From: Raineya orbicola
GTDB lineage: Bacteria > Bacteroidota > Bacteroidia > Cytophagales > Thermonemataceae
DNA length: 53,116 nt
Assembly: GCF_002843425.1 (NCBI RefSeq)
Contig: NZ_NKXO01000026.1
Span: forward strand, 1 to 53,116
Reading direction: 5' to 3'
How positions within the stretch are numbered: the first letter of the stretch is position 1; each line of letters starts with the position of its first letter. Both the position numbers and the translations under genes were made by a program. Positions 26,096 to 36,402 of the stretch are shown here, piece after piece. A model generated the notes under the pieces. That model had not been told where the DNA came from. It ran no database searches and saw only the letters and a program-made list of their open reading frames with translations.

Positions 26096-26136
26096 TAGAA
26101 CAACCTGGTTGAATTAGCACTTTTTCGTAAAAATAG

Positions 26137-26180
26137 CTTGCAAATCTAATCATTTTTTGTGAAAAATCTAAATTTGCAAG
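26137..26180. repeat. Inverted repeat spanning the SDR gene promoter
   Basis: CTTGCAAAT (26137-26145) and ATTTGCAAG (26172-26180) are perfect 9-base inverted copies 26 bases apart. The left arm covers part of the TAGATTTG box (minus strand, 26148-26141), so a regulator bound here would sit on the promoter. It could instead be the end hairpin of the nitroreductase transcript, though no T run follows. Confidence 0.4.
26141..26148 (-). promoter_or_regulatory. -7 box of the SDR gene promoter
   Basis: On the minus strand TAGATTTG matches TAnnTTTG and lies 45 bases upstream of the ATG at 26095. A weak TTTA sits near the -33 place. Confidence 0.45.
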
Positions 26181-26199
26181 AAAATTTATTGCCAAACAT

Positions 26200-26772
26200 C
26201 TATTCTATCCAAGTAACTTTTTCTTGAATAGGTTTGCGAGAAGCATCAGGAGAAGGTTTAGCGATATGACCTACATACAAAAAGCCTAAAAATTTATCAT
26301 TTTCGCCTAGCCCGAAAAAAGATTTGGCTTCGGGGTAATACGTAATACCACCACTCCCCCAATATACTCCCAGTTTGTAGGCAGTAGCAGTAAGATACAT
26401 ATTCTGAACTGCACAGGCAACCGCTTCAATTTCTTCTATTTCAGGTACTTGTTCGTGGCGTTTCATTCCAATAGCGATGATGTGCGAGGCTTTGAGGGGT
26501 TTCGTGAGCAACATTTGATAAGTTTTTTCACTGAAAGCCTCTCCTTGATTTTTTTCTTTATACAAATTTGCCTGAAATTCAGCTAATTTTTTAAGCCCCT
26601 CGCCTGTAAAGACTACAAAACGCCAAGGTTCAGTTTTTTTATGTGTAGGTGCCCAATTAGCATTTTCAAGCATTTGCCAAATGATAGCATCATCAACTTT
26701 TTTGCCTACCTCAAATTGCTCGGGATAAGTAGAACGTCTGTGGCGAATAATCTCATTGATTTGCGTAATCAT
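26200..26772 (-). CDS. Nitroreductase family flavoprotein
   Basis: 190 residues, the common size of FMN-dependent NAD(P)H nitroreductases. The N-terminal IRHRRSTYPEQF (Arg residues that hold FMN phosphate), the 'ENANWAPTHKKTEPWRFVVFTG' segment and the C-terminal 'LGFLYVGHIAKPSPDASRKP' are typical. Ser/Gly-rich GSGGITYYPEAKSFFG is the second FMN-contacting part. The physiological substrate is unknown. It begins five bases after the FKBP lipoprotein gene and is probably the last member of the operon that starts with the DHH phosphoesterase. Confidence 0.9.
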   Translation of the reverse strand: MITQINEIIRHRRSTYPEQFEVGKKVDDAIIWQMLENANWAPTHKKTEPWRFVVFTGEGLKKLAEFQANLYKEKNQGEAFSEKTYQMLLTKPLKASHIIAIGMKRHEQVPEIEEIEAVACAVQNMYLTATAYKLGVYWGSGGITYYPEAKSFFGLGENDKFLGFLYVGHIAKPSPDASRKPIQEKVTWIE

Positions 26773-26777
26773 AGTGT

Positions 26778-27704
26778 TTAATCGTTGGTAACATTAAGAA
26801 TTTCTATCTCAAAATAAATGGGGTCAAAGGGGAAAACTACGAAAGAGCCTGAGTTATTCGCCGAGCCAGTTCCTTTATAGGCTTGACTGGAAGGGATAAA
26901 CAAGTAACCCTTTTCTCCTTTTTTCATCAAAGGAATGCCTATTCGCCACCCATTGATAACATTACCAATAGGTTTGAAAGTAAAGCTTTGGTTAGCATCA
27001 AAAATGGTATTATCAATCACTCGACGTCCAATGTATTTCACGGTTACCGTGGAAGAATCCCGTATTAGATCGGTAGTGCCTACATCAGTAAGACTAAAAA
27101 TTACACCATCTTTATTTTGTGTAACGGGAACATTCAGTTCAGTAATTTTATCGGCGATAAACTCTGTTTCACTTTTCACATCAACCAGTTCTAAATCTAC
27201 CCGAATAGCCGAATAAGGTGGCAAGAAAGGTGAAGAAGCCGTGCCATAGCCCATTGTGTGGTTCATCAACAAAATAGCTTTCTGCCCTTTGAATAGTTTT
27301 TCTTTACCAAGTTGCAAGAAAATATCTATTCCACGAGGCGTAATCAGGGTTCGGTTGTTACCTGTGGGGTTGAGCAGTGCAAAAGTTAGAGTTTTACTAC
27401 CCGATAGCTTATAGTTGGTATCTATGGGGGTTTCAGAAGGAATTAGGCGTGTTTCGTACTTAATAATCACGTGGCGAAAAGTGGTATCAGGCGTTTTGCT
27501 TTGGGGCGAACCAAATATTTGATAATAAATGCCATTTTCGTCTTTTTGCATTTGCAAACCTTTTTGAGCAATGTAGCTCTGAATTTCTTGCTCATTGCGA
27601 GAAAGTTGTTCTGCCAAAAAATCGGCATTAGGGTCTTTGCGTTTGCAAGACCCAAGCAACCCAAAAGTAAAAAAGATAAAAGCAAAGGTTTTCAATAGTT
27701 TCAT
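26778..27704 (-). CDS. FKBP-type peptidyl-prolyl isomerase lipoprotein (first of a tandem pair)
   Basis: 308 residues with a lipoprotein signal (LLGSC, lipid at Cys20). Two FKBP-like domains follow: a diverged one (about 85-185, with MGYGTASSPFLPPYSAIRVDLELVDV) and a C-terminal one (about 215-305) that keeps the usual pocket residues: VKYIG, IFDANQSF, VINGWRIGIPLMKKGEKG, QAYKG and YFEIEIL. It should assist folding of envelope proteins. GldI, a motility lipoprotein in flavobacteria, is of this general type, so a link to type IX secretion is possible but not shown. The gene lies 18 bases after its paralogue. Confidence 0.88.
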   Translation of the reverse strand: MKLLKTFAFIFFTFGLLGSCKRKDPNADFLAEQLSRNEQEIQSYIAQKGLQMQKDENGIYYQIFGSPQSKTPDTTFRHVIIKYETRLIPSETPIDTNYKLSGSKTLTFALLNPTGNNRTLITPRGIDIFLQLGKEKLFKGQKAILLMNHTMGYGTASSPFLPPYSAIRVDLELVDVKSETEFIADKITELNVPVTQNKDGVIFSLTDVGTTDLIRDSSTVTVKYIGRRVIDNTIFDANQSFTFKPIGNVINGWRIGIPLMKKGEKGYLFIPSSQAYKGTGSANNSGSFVVFPFDPIYFEIEILNVTND

Positions 27705-27722
27705 ATTTCGTATCGTACAAGT

Positions 27723-28670
27723 TTATTTTTTGTTTTCAGCGTTTTGCTTATTGGGTTTTATATCAATAAGTTCTACTTCAAAAAACAAAGTTGCAAAAGG
27801 TGGAATAACCGAGCCCCCACCCATTGCACCGTAGCCTAAATTAGAAGGTATAAGCAATTGGGCTTTTTCTCCTTTGCGAAGTAAAGCAATTCCCTCGTCC
27901 CAACCTTTGATTACACTACCCATTCCCAAGACAAACTGAAAAGGCTCGTTTCTGCTCAAAGAGCTATCAAAAACTTTGCCATCTAATAACTTACCTGTGT
28001 AATGCACATAGACGGTATCATATTTTTGAGCTTGGGGATTTTGAGGAGCAGTTTTGGTGATTTTATAGTAAAGCCCCGAAGCCGTTTTTTGCAAATCAAG
28101 TTTATTTTCCTTGATATAGGCTTCTAATTTAGTTAGCTCCTCGGCCTCTTTCTTTTTAAGGTCTTCTTGTTGCCTTTTTTCAGCTTCTTGAGCTTCTTTT
28201 TGCACTTGTTCTTTGGTTTTCTTTCCTGTAATTCTCACCCAATACTCAAAAAATACATTTTTTTTACCTTTCAACTCTTGGGCAAATTGATCAAAGAAAG
28301 GGTATCTTTTCACCAAAGTATCCAAAGAGATTTTAATTTTCACACTATCACCTACCTGCAAGAAAGGTAAAACTTCCGTAGGCATACCCTTTTCAGGTTT
28401 TACAAGCACAGAAAAGCCTTTACGAAAGTTTGTATCAATTTTAGCTCTTTTGTAGGTGTTATCTACTTCAATGGTATCTACTTTGCTGATAAGGTGCATC
28501 ATTGCATATTCTCCTTCCATCAATTTTTCTCCTTTGGGGTTGCGTTCAAGAATTTGAAAGATAACTCCCGAGGGTAGTTTTTCTTCATTGCTGGCGGTTC
28601 GGCGAGGCTTTTCACAAGCAAGTAATGCAAAAAGCGAAACGACTAATACAAAAATAGTGAGAGGTTTCAT
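27723..28670 (-). CDS. FKBP-type peptidyl-prolyl isomerase lipoprotein (second of a tandem pair)
   Basis: 315 residues from the ATG at 28670 (MKPLTIFVLV), with lipobox LLAC at Cys19. The N-terminal half is an FKBP-like domain without the full active site; a charged coiled-coil (about 145-190, KEQVQKEAQEAEKRQQEDLKKKEAEEL) links it to a canonical FKBP domain: VHYTGKLLDGKVFDSS, PFQFVLGMGSVIKGWDEG, LGYGAMG, FFEVELID. Isomerase activity is likely in the C-terminal domain. Place in the cell: periplasmic face of a membrane. It follows the DHH gene by about 35 bases. Confidence 0.92.
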   Translation of the reverse strand: MKPLTIFVLVVSLFALLACEKPRRTASNEEKLPSGVIFQILERNPKGEKLMEGEYAMMHLISKVDTIEVDNTYKRAKIDTNFRKGFSVLVKPEKGMPTEVLPFLQVGDSVKIKISLDTLVKRYPFFDQFAQELKGKKNVFFEYWVRITGKKTKEQVQKEAQEAEKRQQEDLKKKEAEELTKLEAYIKENKLDLQKTASGLYYKITKTAPQNPQAQKYDTVYVHYTGKLLDGKVFDSSLSRNEPFQFVLGMGSVIKGWDEGIALLRKGEKAQLLIPSNLGYGAMGGGSVIPPFATLFFEVELIDIKPNKQNAENKK

Positions 28671-28705
28671 AAGATTGTAGGTAAAATTGGAACTCATAAA
28701 ATAAA

Positions 28706-29731
28706 CTATGTTTTTACTTTGAGCAATTCTTCTTTTTTCTGTTTGATAATTTCTAAAAACTTCTTTTCAGTTTCTTGCAAGGAAAGATAGCAAGTACCTC
28801 CTGCGGCATTTTTATGCCCACCACCATTGAAATATTGAGCCGCCAAATCATTTACCGAAAAATCTCCTACCGAACGAAAAGAAAGTTTAATGTTTTCGCC
28901 TCTATCAATCATAATAGCAGCAAGTACAATACCTTCAATAGAAAGAGCGTAATTCACCACCCCTTCGGTGTCGCCTGTTTGTGAGTGAAATTGCTTTAAC
29001 TCATCAGCTGTAACCGTAATGTAAGCAGTGCGATATTCGTGTAAAACTTTGAGTTTTTGGCTCAAAACATAACCCAAAAAACGTAAGCGTTGCTCGGAAT
29101 TGCTATCATAGATGAGATTATGAACTTTGGTAGTATTTACGCCAATATCAATCAGTTCGCCTGCAATTTCGTGAACTCTACGAGTAGTAGTAGGGTGTTT
29201 GAACGAGCCCGTATCCGTGAGTATGCCTGCATACAAAGCCTCACCAATAGGAACATCAATTTTGTCTTTATCACCTAGTTCGGAGATAAGTTCATAAATC
29301 AATTGTGCAGTAGCGGCGGCTTTGACATTGTGGAAACTAAAAGTAGGTTGAATGGAAGGGTTGATGTGGTGATCTACAAGTAAAGTTTTAGCAGAACCAT
29401 TAACGCTTTGAAATATAGGAGCAATCTCTTCCAAACGAGGATAACAGGAAAAATCCAGATAACAAATCAAATCGGCATTTTTCACAGCTTGTTCTACTTC
29501 GGCTGTATTTTTTTGGTTGTAGATAAGTACCTCTTCGTTACCGGGCAACCAGTGTAAAAATTTAGGGTAATCACTTGGGCTAATAACTTTTACATTATGC
29601 CCTAATTTTTTCAAATATCCTGCCCACCCCAAAGATGAACCCAAAGCGTCTGCATCAGGTTTATAGTGTGTAGTAATAATGATATTTTTAGGCGTGGCTA
29701 AAAACTCCTTCAACTGACTTACATTTTCCAT
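28706..29731 (-). CDS. DHH family phosphoesterase (NrnA-like oligoribonuclease / pAp phosphatase)
   Basis: 341 residues from the ATG at 29731 (MENVSQLKEF); an upstream TTG at 29752 is less likely. The DHH domain has the metal sites THYKPDADALGSSLG (His22, Asp26, Asp28) and LLVDHHIN; the DHHA1 domain ends with GGGHKNAAGG. NrnA-type enzymes degrade nano-RNA and pAp in organisms without Orn. In flavobacteria a DHH gene often stands next to the FKBP gene gldI (recalled, not checked), which agrees with the order here. Confidence 0.92.
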   Translation of the reverse strand: MENVSQLKEFLATPKNIIITTHYKPDADALGSSLGWAGYLKKLGHNVKVISPSDYPKFLHWLPGNEEVLIYNQKNTAEVEQAVKNADLICYLDFSCYPRLEEIAPIFQSVNGSAKTLLVDHHINPSIQPTFSFHNVKAAATAQLIYELISELGDKDKIDVPIGEALYAGILTDTGSFKHPTTTRRVHEIAGELIDIGVNTTKVHNLIYDSNSEQRLRFLGYVLSQKLKVLHEYRTAYITVTADELKQFHSQTGDTEGVVNYALSIEGIVLAAIMIDRGENIKLSFRSVGDFSVNDLAAQYFNGGGHKNAAGGTCYLSLQETEKKFLEIIKQKKEELLKVKT

Positions 29732-29795
29732 CACTGCCAATTTGGAACGCAAAGTTGCAAAAAATCAATCCGAAAAACAATTTTTTCCAAAAAAA

Positions 29796-30122
29796 TTACT
29801 CATTTCGTAGCTTACGTGCCAATTCCTCTACTTGTTTTTGTAGGTCATTTTCTTTCTGAAGCGGTCTGAGAGAAAGCAAATCAGGCTCTATGCTGGTGAT
29901 AATCTGTTCCAAATTTTCAACCCGCTGACGCAAACGCTCGTTTTCTTGCAAAAGAAAATCAATGTTTTTGCGGTCTTTTTCTGAAACTCCTCCTTTTTCT
30001 AATTCCATTCGTCTTAATTTCACATAATAGCCTCCAATAATCGCTACCAAAGGGATAGAAAATACTAAAACAGAAGTTATGATTGCGGGATTTAGAAAAA
30101 CAAGCAGAACATTCATACGCAT
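29796..30122 (-). CDS. Single-span membrane protein with coiled-coil (PspB-like plan)
   Basis: 108 residues: one membrane helix (about 5-30, VLVFSIPLVAIIGGYYVKL), then a long charged coiled-coil with 'LLQENERLRQRVENLEQIITSIEPDLLSL'. The plan and the 'R-V-x-x-L-E-x-I-I' followed by 'E-P/H' pattern resemble phage-shock protein B and similar small Bacteroidota proteins, but no PspA or PspC gene is near. Function is inferred only. A good promoter lies directly upstream (30137-30168). Confidence 0.65.
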   Translation of the reverse strand: MRMNVLLVFLNPAIITSVLVFSIPLVAIIGGYYVKLRRMELEKGGVSEKDRKNIDFLLQENERLRQRVENLEQIITSIEPDLLSLRPLQKENDLQKQVEELARKLRNE

Positions 30123-30136
30123 ATGTAAAATTTAAG

Positions 30137-30163
30137 CAAAATTACGAAGTTTTTGGCTGAAAA

Positions 30164-30168
<5 letters not shown>
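30137..30168 (-). promoter_or_regulatory. Promoter of the PspB-like gene
   Basis: On the minus strand TTTG (30168-30165), 20 bases, TAATTTTG (30144-30137): a full Bacteroidota-type promoter whose -33 box overlaps the end of the yyaL-like gene. The ATG follows 14 bases downstream of the -7 box. Confidence 0.65.
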
Positions 30169-32203
<2,035 letters not shown>

Positions 32204-32225
32204 AGTTTTTGTAAATATTTGATTA

Positions 32226-32948
32226 TTAGATAGCTACCTGCGAAGTGAGCTTTACCAAACTACCATTTTGGAGTATAGGTACAATTTCGTACACATTTTT
32301 TTGCAAACAAAATTCTATATCTTTTTGTATGCCTAAATTTTTCAGGCGTTGTACGTGAGAACAGAGACTTACAAAAGCAAGTAGGTTGCCTTGATGAGTT
32401 AAATATAGCGATTGAGCTAATAAAGCGGAATCATTGGCGGTTGAAAACTCTTGTGAAAGTTCCTGTACCAAAGCCCCTGCAAAAAGCGTATCTTCTACAT
32501 TTACTTGCCCTTTCCAGCCTGCACAAGCTATTAAAACGTCCCCTTGTTGTTTTTTAAGATAATTTGCAATTGCAGATAAGTTCAGGAATGCCCCTACAAC
32601 GATTTGCTTGGCACTTTCGGAGAGTTTAATAACTTGTGTGCCATTTGTAGTAGTAAAAGCAATTTTTTTGCCCTGCAAGTGGGAATCCATATAGCTAAAA
32701 GGAGAATTGCCCAAATCAAAGCCTTCTACTTTTTTGCCGTCTCTTTCAGCGGCAACAAGATAGCCCTGCAATTGCATAGATTTACAGGTTTCTACATCTT
32801 GCAAGGGCAAAATACTTTCTACTCCACAAGCCAACGCAGTAACCATACAAGAGGTAGCTCGCAGAATATCTACCACTACCACGATTTTATCATTAAGGTT
32901 GTGCAGAGAAAGTAAATTAGGCGAAAAGCAGACTTCAATAGTAGGCAT
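32226..32948 (-). CDS. comB: 2-phosphosulfolactate phosphatase family protein
   Basis: 240 residues from the ATG at 32948, which overlaps the ybaB stop as TGATG. The family hydrolyses (R)-2-phospho-3-sulfolactate. Signatures: [47 protein letters not shown] and [19 protein letters not shown]. In methanogens this is the second step of coenzyme M synthesis. Bacteroidota have no known need for it, though some make sulfonolipids. No comA or comC is seen here, so the actual substrate is open. Confidence 0.9.
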   Translation of the reverse strand: MPTIEVCFSPNLLSLHNLNDKIVVVVDILRATSCMVTALACGVESILPLQDVETCKSMQLQGYLVAAERDGKKVEGFDLGNSPFSYMDSHLQGKKIAFTTTNGTQVIKLSESAKQIVVGAFLNLSAIANYLKKQQGDVLIACAGWKGQVNVEDTLFAGALVQELSQEFSTANDSALLAQSLYLTHQGNLLAFVSLCSHVQRLKNLGIQKDIEFCLQKNVYEIVPILQNGSLVKLTSQVAI

Positions 32949-33286
32949 CAAAGACCAAATTTTCCAAAGTCTAAATTGGGCATATCGGGCATAATACCAC
33001 CCGCTATATTCTGAAAGTGTTCGGCTATTTTATTTTCAATTTCTTGCATAGCTTTGTTGATAGCCGCTGCAATCAAGTCTTGTAACATTTCTTTTTCTTC
33101 GGGCTTGATAAGTTCATTATCAATTTCTATGCTGATAACTTGTCTATTCCCATTTACGGTGGCTTTTACCAAACCTGCTCCCGATTCGGCAGTTGCAGAG
33201 AGATGTTTCAATCCTTCCCGAGCTTCTTGAAGTTTAGTTTGCAATTCTTTTACCTTACCCACCAAATTACCCAAATTGAAATTCAT
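32948..33286 (-). CDS. YbaB/EbfC family nucleoid-associated protein
   Basis: 112 residues, normal length for YbaB, a DNA-binding protein that forms dimers shaped like tweezers. The pattern 'GNLVGKVKELQTKLQEAREGLKHLSATAESGAGLVKATVNGNRQVISIEID' and 'MLQDLIAAAINKAMQEIENK' matches. In many bacteria ybaB sits beside dnaX-recR; here it is beside comB and DUF420 instead. Its stop overlaps the comB start, so translation is probably coupled. Confidence 0.92.
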   Translation of the reverse strand: MNFNLGNLVGKVKELQTKLQEAREGLKHLSATAESGAGLVKATVNGNRQVISIEIDNELIKPEEKEMLQDLIAAAINKAMQEIENKIAEHFQNIAGGIMPDMPNLDFGKFGL

Positions 33287-33304
33287 AGCGAAAAGTTTTT
33301 GATT

Positions 33305-33841
33305 TTATGAATAATAAGGACTAATCATCAGATACACAATTACACCTGTAATTGAAACATACAACCACACAGGATAAGCGATTTTGGTCATTTTTTTATG
33401 CTTGGCAAAATCTTTTTGCAAAGCGTAATACAAAGCCAAAAGTACAAAACGTACCACTCCAATAGAAAGTGCAATATGGCTAATGAGCACAAATAAATAT
33501 ACAGGCTTCCAAGCATTGTCAGGGTAGGCGGTACTTTCGTTGGAAAAATGATACAATACATAGGTTACCAAAAATAAACTACCTAATGCAAAAGAAGTAA
33601 GCATCACGTTTTGGTGAGCCTTGATTTTTTTCTGTTTGATAAAAACCAACCCCAAAATGAGTAAAATAGAAGTAAGTGAATTGATAACAGCATTTAGATG
33701 AGGTAAAAATTTCGTCCATTCACCTAAATTTACTTTGATGCGAATGCCCAAAAGCACTGCTACCGCTACGGGAATAGCAATAGAAAATACATTTACCAAC
33801 GTTTTATTGAGCAGTTGAGGTTTGGTAGCTTCGGTTTGCAT
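33305..33841 (-). CDS. DUF420 family membrane protein
   Basis: 178 residues from the ATG at 33841 (MQTEATKPQLLNKTL). About five membrane helices and conserved His residues (KAHQNVMLTSFAL, YHFSNES, LISHIALS, KHKKMTKIAYPVWLYVSITGVIVYLM) match DUF420, which includes CtaM, a factor for cytochrome oxidase maturation in Gram-positives. A link to respiratory haem-copper oxidase assembly is possible; no oxidase genes are in view. It is 18 bases from ybaB and 45 from the lipoprotein gene upstream. Confidence 0.88.
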   Translation of the reverse strand: MQTEATKPQLLNKTLVNVFSIAIPVAVAVLLGIRIKVNLGEWTKFLPHLNAVINSLTSILLILGLVFIKQKKIKAHQNVMLTSFALGSLFLVTYVLYHFSNESTAYPDNAWKPVYLFVLISHIALSIGVVRFVLLALYYALQKDFAKHKKMTKIAYPVWLYVSITGVIVYLMISPYYS

Positions 33842-33886
33842 AGCTGAAAAATTTTGATAGAAAACAAAGAAAAGCCTCAAAAGGTT

Positions 33887-34480
33887 TCAAGACTTAGAAA
33901 CTTTGCTATTTTTGAGCTGAAAAGATTCTAAAAAGTTTTTTTGCTCTTCATTAGTAGGATTGCGTTTGGTATGAGAAATACCTAACTGATATAAGCGATT
34001 GCCCACCAAATAAATACGATACACCAAAAAAGTATTTTTTTGGCTACCCGCTTTCAGCGAAATGCCGGGAAAGCCACTAAGTTCAATCTCTTTGTTTTCA
34101 AAAATCTCTTCCTTCGGGAAACCCATTTTATCAATTACTTGTTTTTCCTGATTTTGCAAGAATTTTTTTTCTCCCATTTTTTGGATAACCCCTTCTTTGT
34201 AATCTCGGAAGTATAAAATGTAATTTACTGAATCTCCCATTTGCACAGAATATTCCACGTCTCTATCGGTAGAGTCTTCTACCCGTAAAGGCATAGCAGG
34301 GAAATTGATAACAAACTCTTCTTCTTCAATGGTAAAATGAGCAGGCGTAGCAAGTTCTGTGGTATCTGGTTGTATTTTGGAGGTTTGAGAACTATCTTTG
34401 GTGAGATTTGTAGGTTTTTGTTTCTGATTTTTACAAGCAAAAAGACTAAAAAAAGCTAAAAACAAAAAAAGAGGCTTCAT
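33887..34480 (-). CDS. Lipoprotein of unknown function
   Basis: 197 residues with a clear lipoprotein signal (FFSLFAC, lipid near Cys16), a Lys/Thr/Ser-rich linker, and then an alpha/beta region from about 45 on. The fragment 'FVINFPAMPLRVEDS' and the later 'SGFPGISLKAGSQKNTFLVYRIYLVGNRLYQLGIS' with 'FLESFQLKN' at the end resemble lipid-anchored proteins in which a strand-rich domain ends in F-x-x-S-F. I do not recognise a named family. It has its own promoter (34512-34543). Confidence 0.7.
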   Translation of the reverse strand: MKPLFLFLAFFSLFACKNQKQKPTNLTKDSSQTSKIQPDTTELATPAHFTIEEEEFVINFPAMPLRVEDSTDRDVEYSVQMGDSVNYILYFRDYKEGVIQKMGEKKFLQNQEKQVIDKMGFPKEEIFENKEIELSGFPGISLKAGSQKNTFLVYRIYLVGNRLYQLGISHTKRNPTNEEQKNFLESFQLKNSKVSKS

Positions 34481-34511
34481 ATATTTAGGTGTGAATGATG
34501 TATGATTATTG

Positions 34512-34543
34512 CAAAATTAGAAATTTTTATTTGAAAAACCAAA
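34512..34543 (-). promoter_or_regulatory. Promoter of the lipoprotein gene
   Basis: On the minus strand TTTG (34543-34540), 20 bases, TAATTTTG (34519-34512), 32 bases before the ATG at 34480. It lies in the gap after the histidine kinase stop and would drive the lipoprotein, DUF420, ybaB, comB and yyaL series. Confidence 0.65.
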
Positions 34544-34545
34544 AA

Positions 34546-36402
34546 TTAGATTGGCAAGTATAAATCAATGCGAGTATATTGGCTCTCTTCGCTGGAAAGT
34601 TCAATATAGCCTTTTAGTTTTTCTAATGCCTTTTTTACCATATAAAGTCCTAATCCGTTGCCTTGTGAATTTTCATTGCCTCTAAAAAACATATCAAAGA
34701 CTTTTGATTGCAAATTTTGGGGAATACCTTGTCCTTGGTCTGTAATGCGTATCAGGTAGTTTTTTTTCTGCTTTTCCGCAAAAAAATCAATGATAATGGG
34801 CTTTTTCGTAGAAAAAATAAGAGCATTTTCCAAAATATTTTCCAAAGAGATTTCTAAAAGAAACGCATCTGTCATAATATCACTTATCCCTTGAAAGGAA
34901 AAGTGTATCTGCTCTGGTTCAATGTCCCATTTCTGACGAACTTTTTCTAAAACTTCACCAACAAATTGCTTAATCGCTACCCTCTGATGCATTACTTGAT
35001 GATGATTGATTTGATAAAGTTGCGAGAGCTTTTTAAGCAGAGAATCCATCTTGATAAGCGTAAAATGGATTTTATCAAAGAGATTTTGAGTGTTTTCGGT
35101 AGTTGTATCCATTTTACCTAATAGGCATAATCCCATAATGGTTGTCAGGGGACCTCGCAAGTCGTGGGCAAAGCGATACATATAAGTTTCTAATTCTTGG
35201 TTGGCTTCTGAAAGTTTTTGAGTTCGCTCTTTTACAATGTTTTCTAAATTTTCATTGAGGGCTAAAAGTTCAGAGTTTTGTAGTTCAATAGTGGTTTTTT
35301 GAAAGTTGATTTCATCATTTTTTTGTTGGAGTGTTTCTGAAAAGCGTTGAATGCGTTTAGCTCTATGAATAGCGGCTACCGCCACTACCACAAAAAATAC
35401 AATAATGAGGACATAAATGATATTTTGCAATAAATCGTTTTTGCGATGCATTGAGATTTCTGCCTCACGCTTCTCTAAATCTCTTTTTCGTTTTTCTTCT
35501 GCTATGATAGAGGATTTGTCAATTTTTTCAATAGTATCTCGGATTTGCTTATGTTGCATCAAATACTTGAACGCATTGGGGTAGTCTTTTTGGGCTTCGT
35601 AAATTTCGGCAAGTGTGATAGTAGCTTCTTTTATTCTACGCTTTTGAGCATACTTGCGGGCTAATTTCAGGCTTTGTTCTGAGTAAAAAAGAGCCGTATC
35701 TAGTTTCCCTTTCTGTAAATAGGCTATTCCCAAATTGTTTAGCGTGGCAATACTTCTCTCTTCTAGGTTATATTTATCACGAATAGCTTTGGCTTTCAGC
35801 AAATATTTCAGGGCAGAATCAGGCTCTTTGAATTCGTTGTAAATCAAACCAATATTGTTGTAAGAAACGGCTATATCTTGCTCTAATCCCAATTTTTTTT
35901 GCAAAGCTAAATTTTTGAAAAATATACTAATAGCTTCGTGATATTTCTGACGTTCCCAGTAAATCACTGCAATACCATTGAGGCAATAAATTTGCTGTTT
36001 GGCTAGGTTGTTTTTTTCTGCAATTTCAGCTCCTTTTTCATACATCTCTATTGCTAAATCTTGCAAACCCTGTTCAGCATTGATAAAGCCTAAATTGATG
36101 TAGCTCTCCGCTACTCCTTTCCAGAATTGCAGTTTTTCAGCTTTTTCCAGAGCCTCAGTAGCTACAATATAAGACTGAAACTCATCAACTATTCGGTATT
36201 GTTTGCTGATGAGATTAAGTAAATTTACTTTTTCAGTATCTAAACGGGTACTTTCTAAAAGTTTTTGTAAGCTATCTATACGTTTGCGAGCAATGTGTAT
36301 GTACTCGCTACCTATGCCTACATCTTGGGAAAATAGTTTTGTACTACACAGCAATAGCAATGCGAAAATCAGCCATTGTTTATATTCCCCTTTTGTCGCC
36401 AT
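34546..36402 (-). CDS. TPR-containing sensor histidine kinase
   Basis: 618 residues. A signal peptide (1-25, ending KLFSQ) leads to about six TPR repeats in the periplasm (60-300), one membrane helix (about 325-345), a coiled coil, a HisKA-type dimer domain with phospho-acceptor His413 in YRFAHDLRGPLTT, and an HATPase domain with the N box (LENILENAL), G1 box DQGQGIP and GNGLGLYMVKKAL. This TPR-kinase design is common in Bacteroidota. No receiver protein adjoins it; the LytTR protein at 2229 lacks a receiver domain. The start overlaps the queE end by 23 bases. Confidence 0.92.
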   Translation of the reverse strand: MATKGEYKQWLIFALLLLCSTKLFSQDVGIGSEYIHIARKRIDSLQKLLESTRLDTEKVNLLNLISKQYRIVDEFQSYIVATEALEKAEKLQFWKGVAESYINLGFINAEQGLQDLAIEMYEKGAEIAEKNNLAKQQIYCLNGIAVIYWERQKYHEAISIFFKNLALQKKLGLEQDIAVSYNNIGLIYNEFKEPDSALKYLLKAKAIRDKYNLEERSIATLNNLGIAYLQKGKLDTALFYSEQSLKLARKYAQKRRIKEATITLAEIYEAQKDYPNAFKYLMQHKQIRDTIEKIDKSSIIAEEKRKRDLEKREAEISMHRKNDLLQNIIYVLIIVFFVVVAVAAIHRAKRIQRFSETLQQKNDEINFQKTTIELQNSELLALNENLENIVKERTQKLSEANQELETYMYRFAHDLRGPLTTIMGLCLLGKMDTTTENTQNLFDKIHFTLIKMDSLLKKLSQLYQINHHQVMHQRVAIKQFVGEVLEKVRQKWDIEPEQIHFSFQGISDIMTDAFLLEISLENILENALIFSTKKPIIIDFFAEKQKKNYLIRITDQGQGIPQNLQSKVFDMFFRGNENSQGNGLGLYMVKKALEKLKGYIELSSEESQYTRIDLYLPI

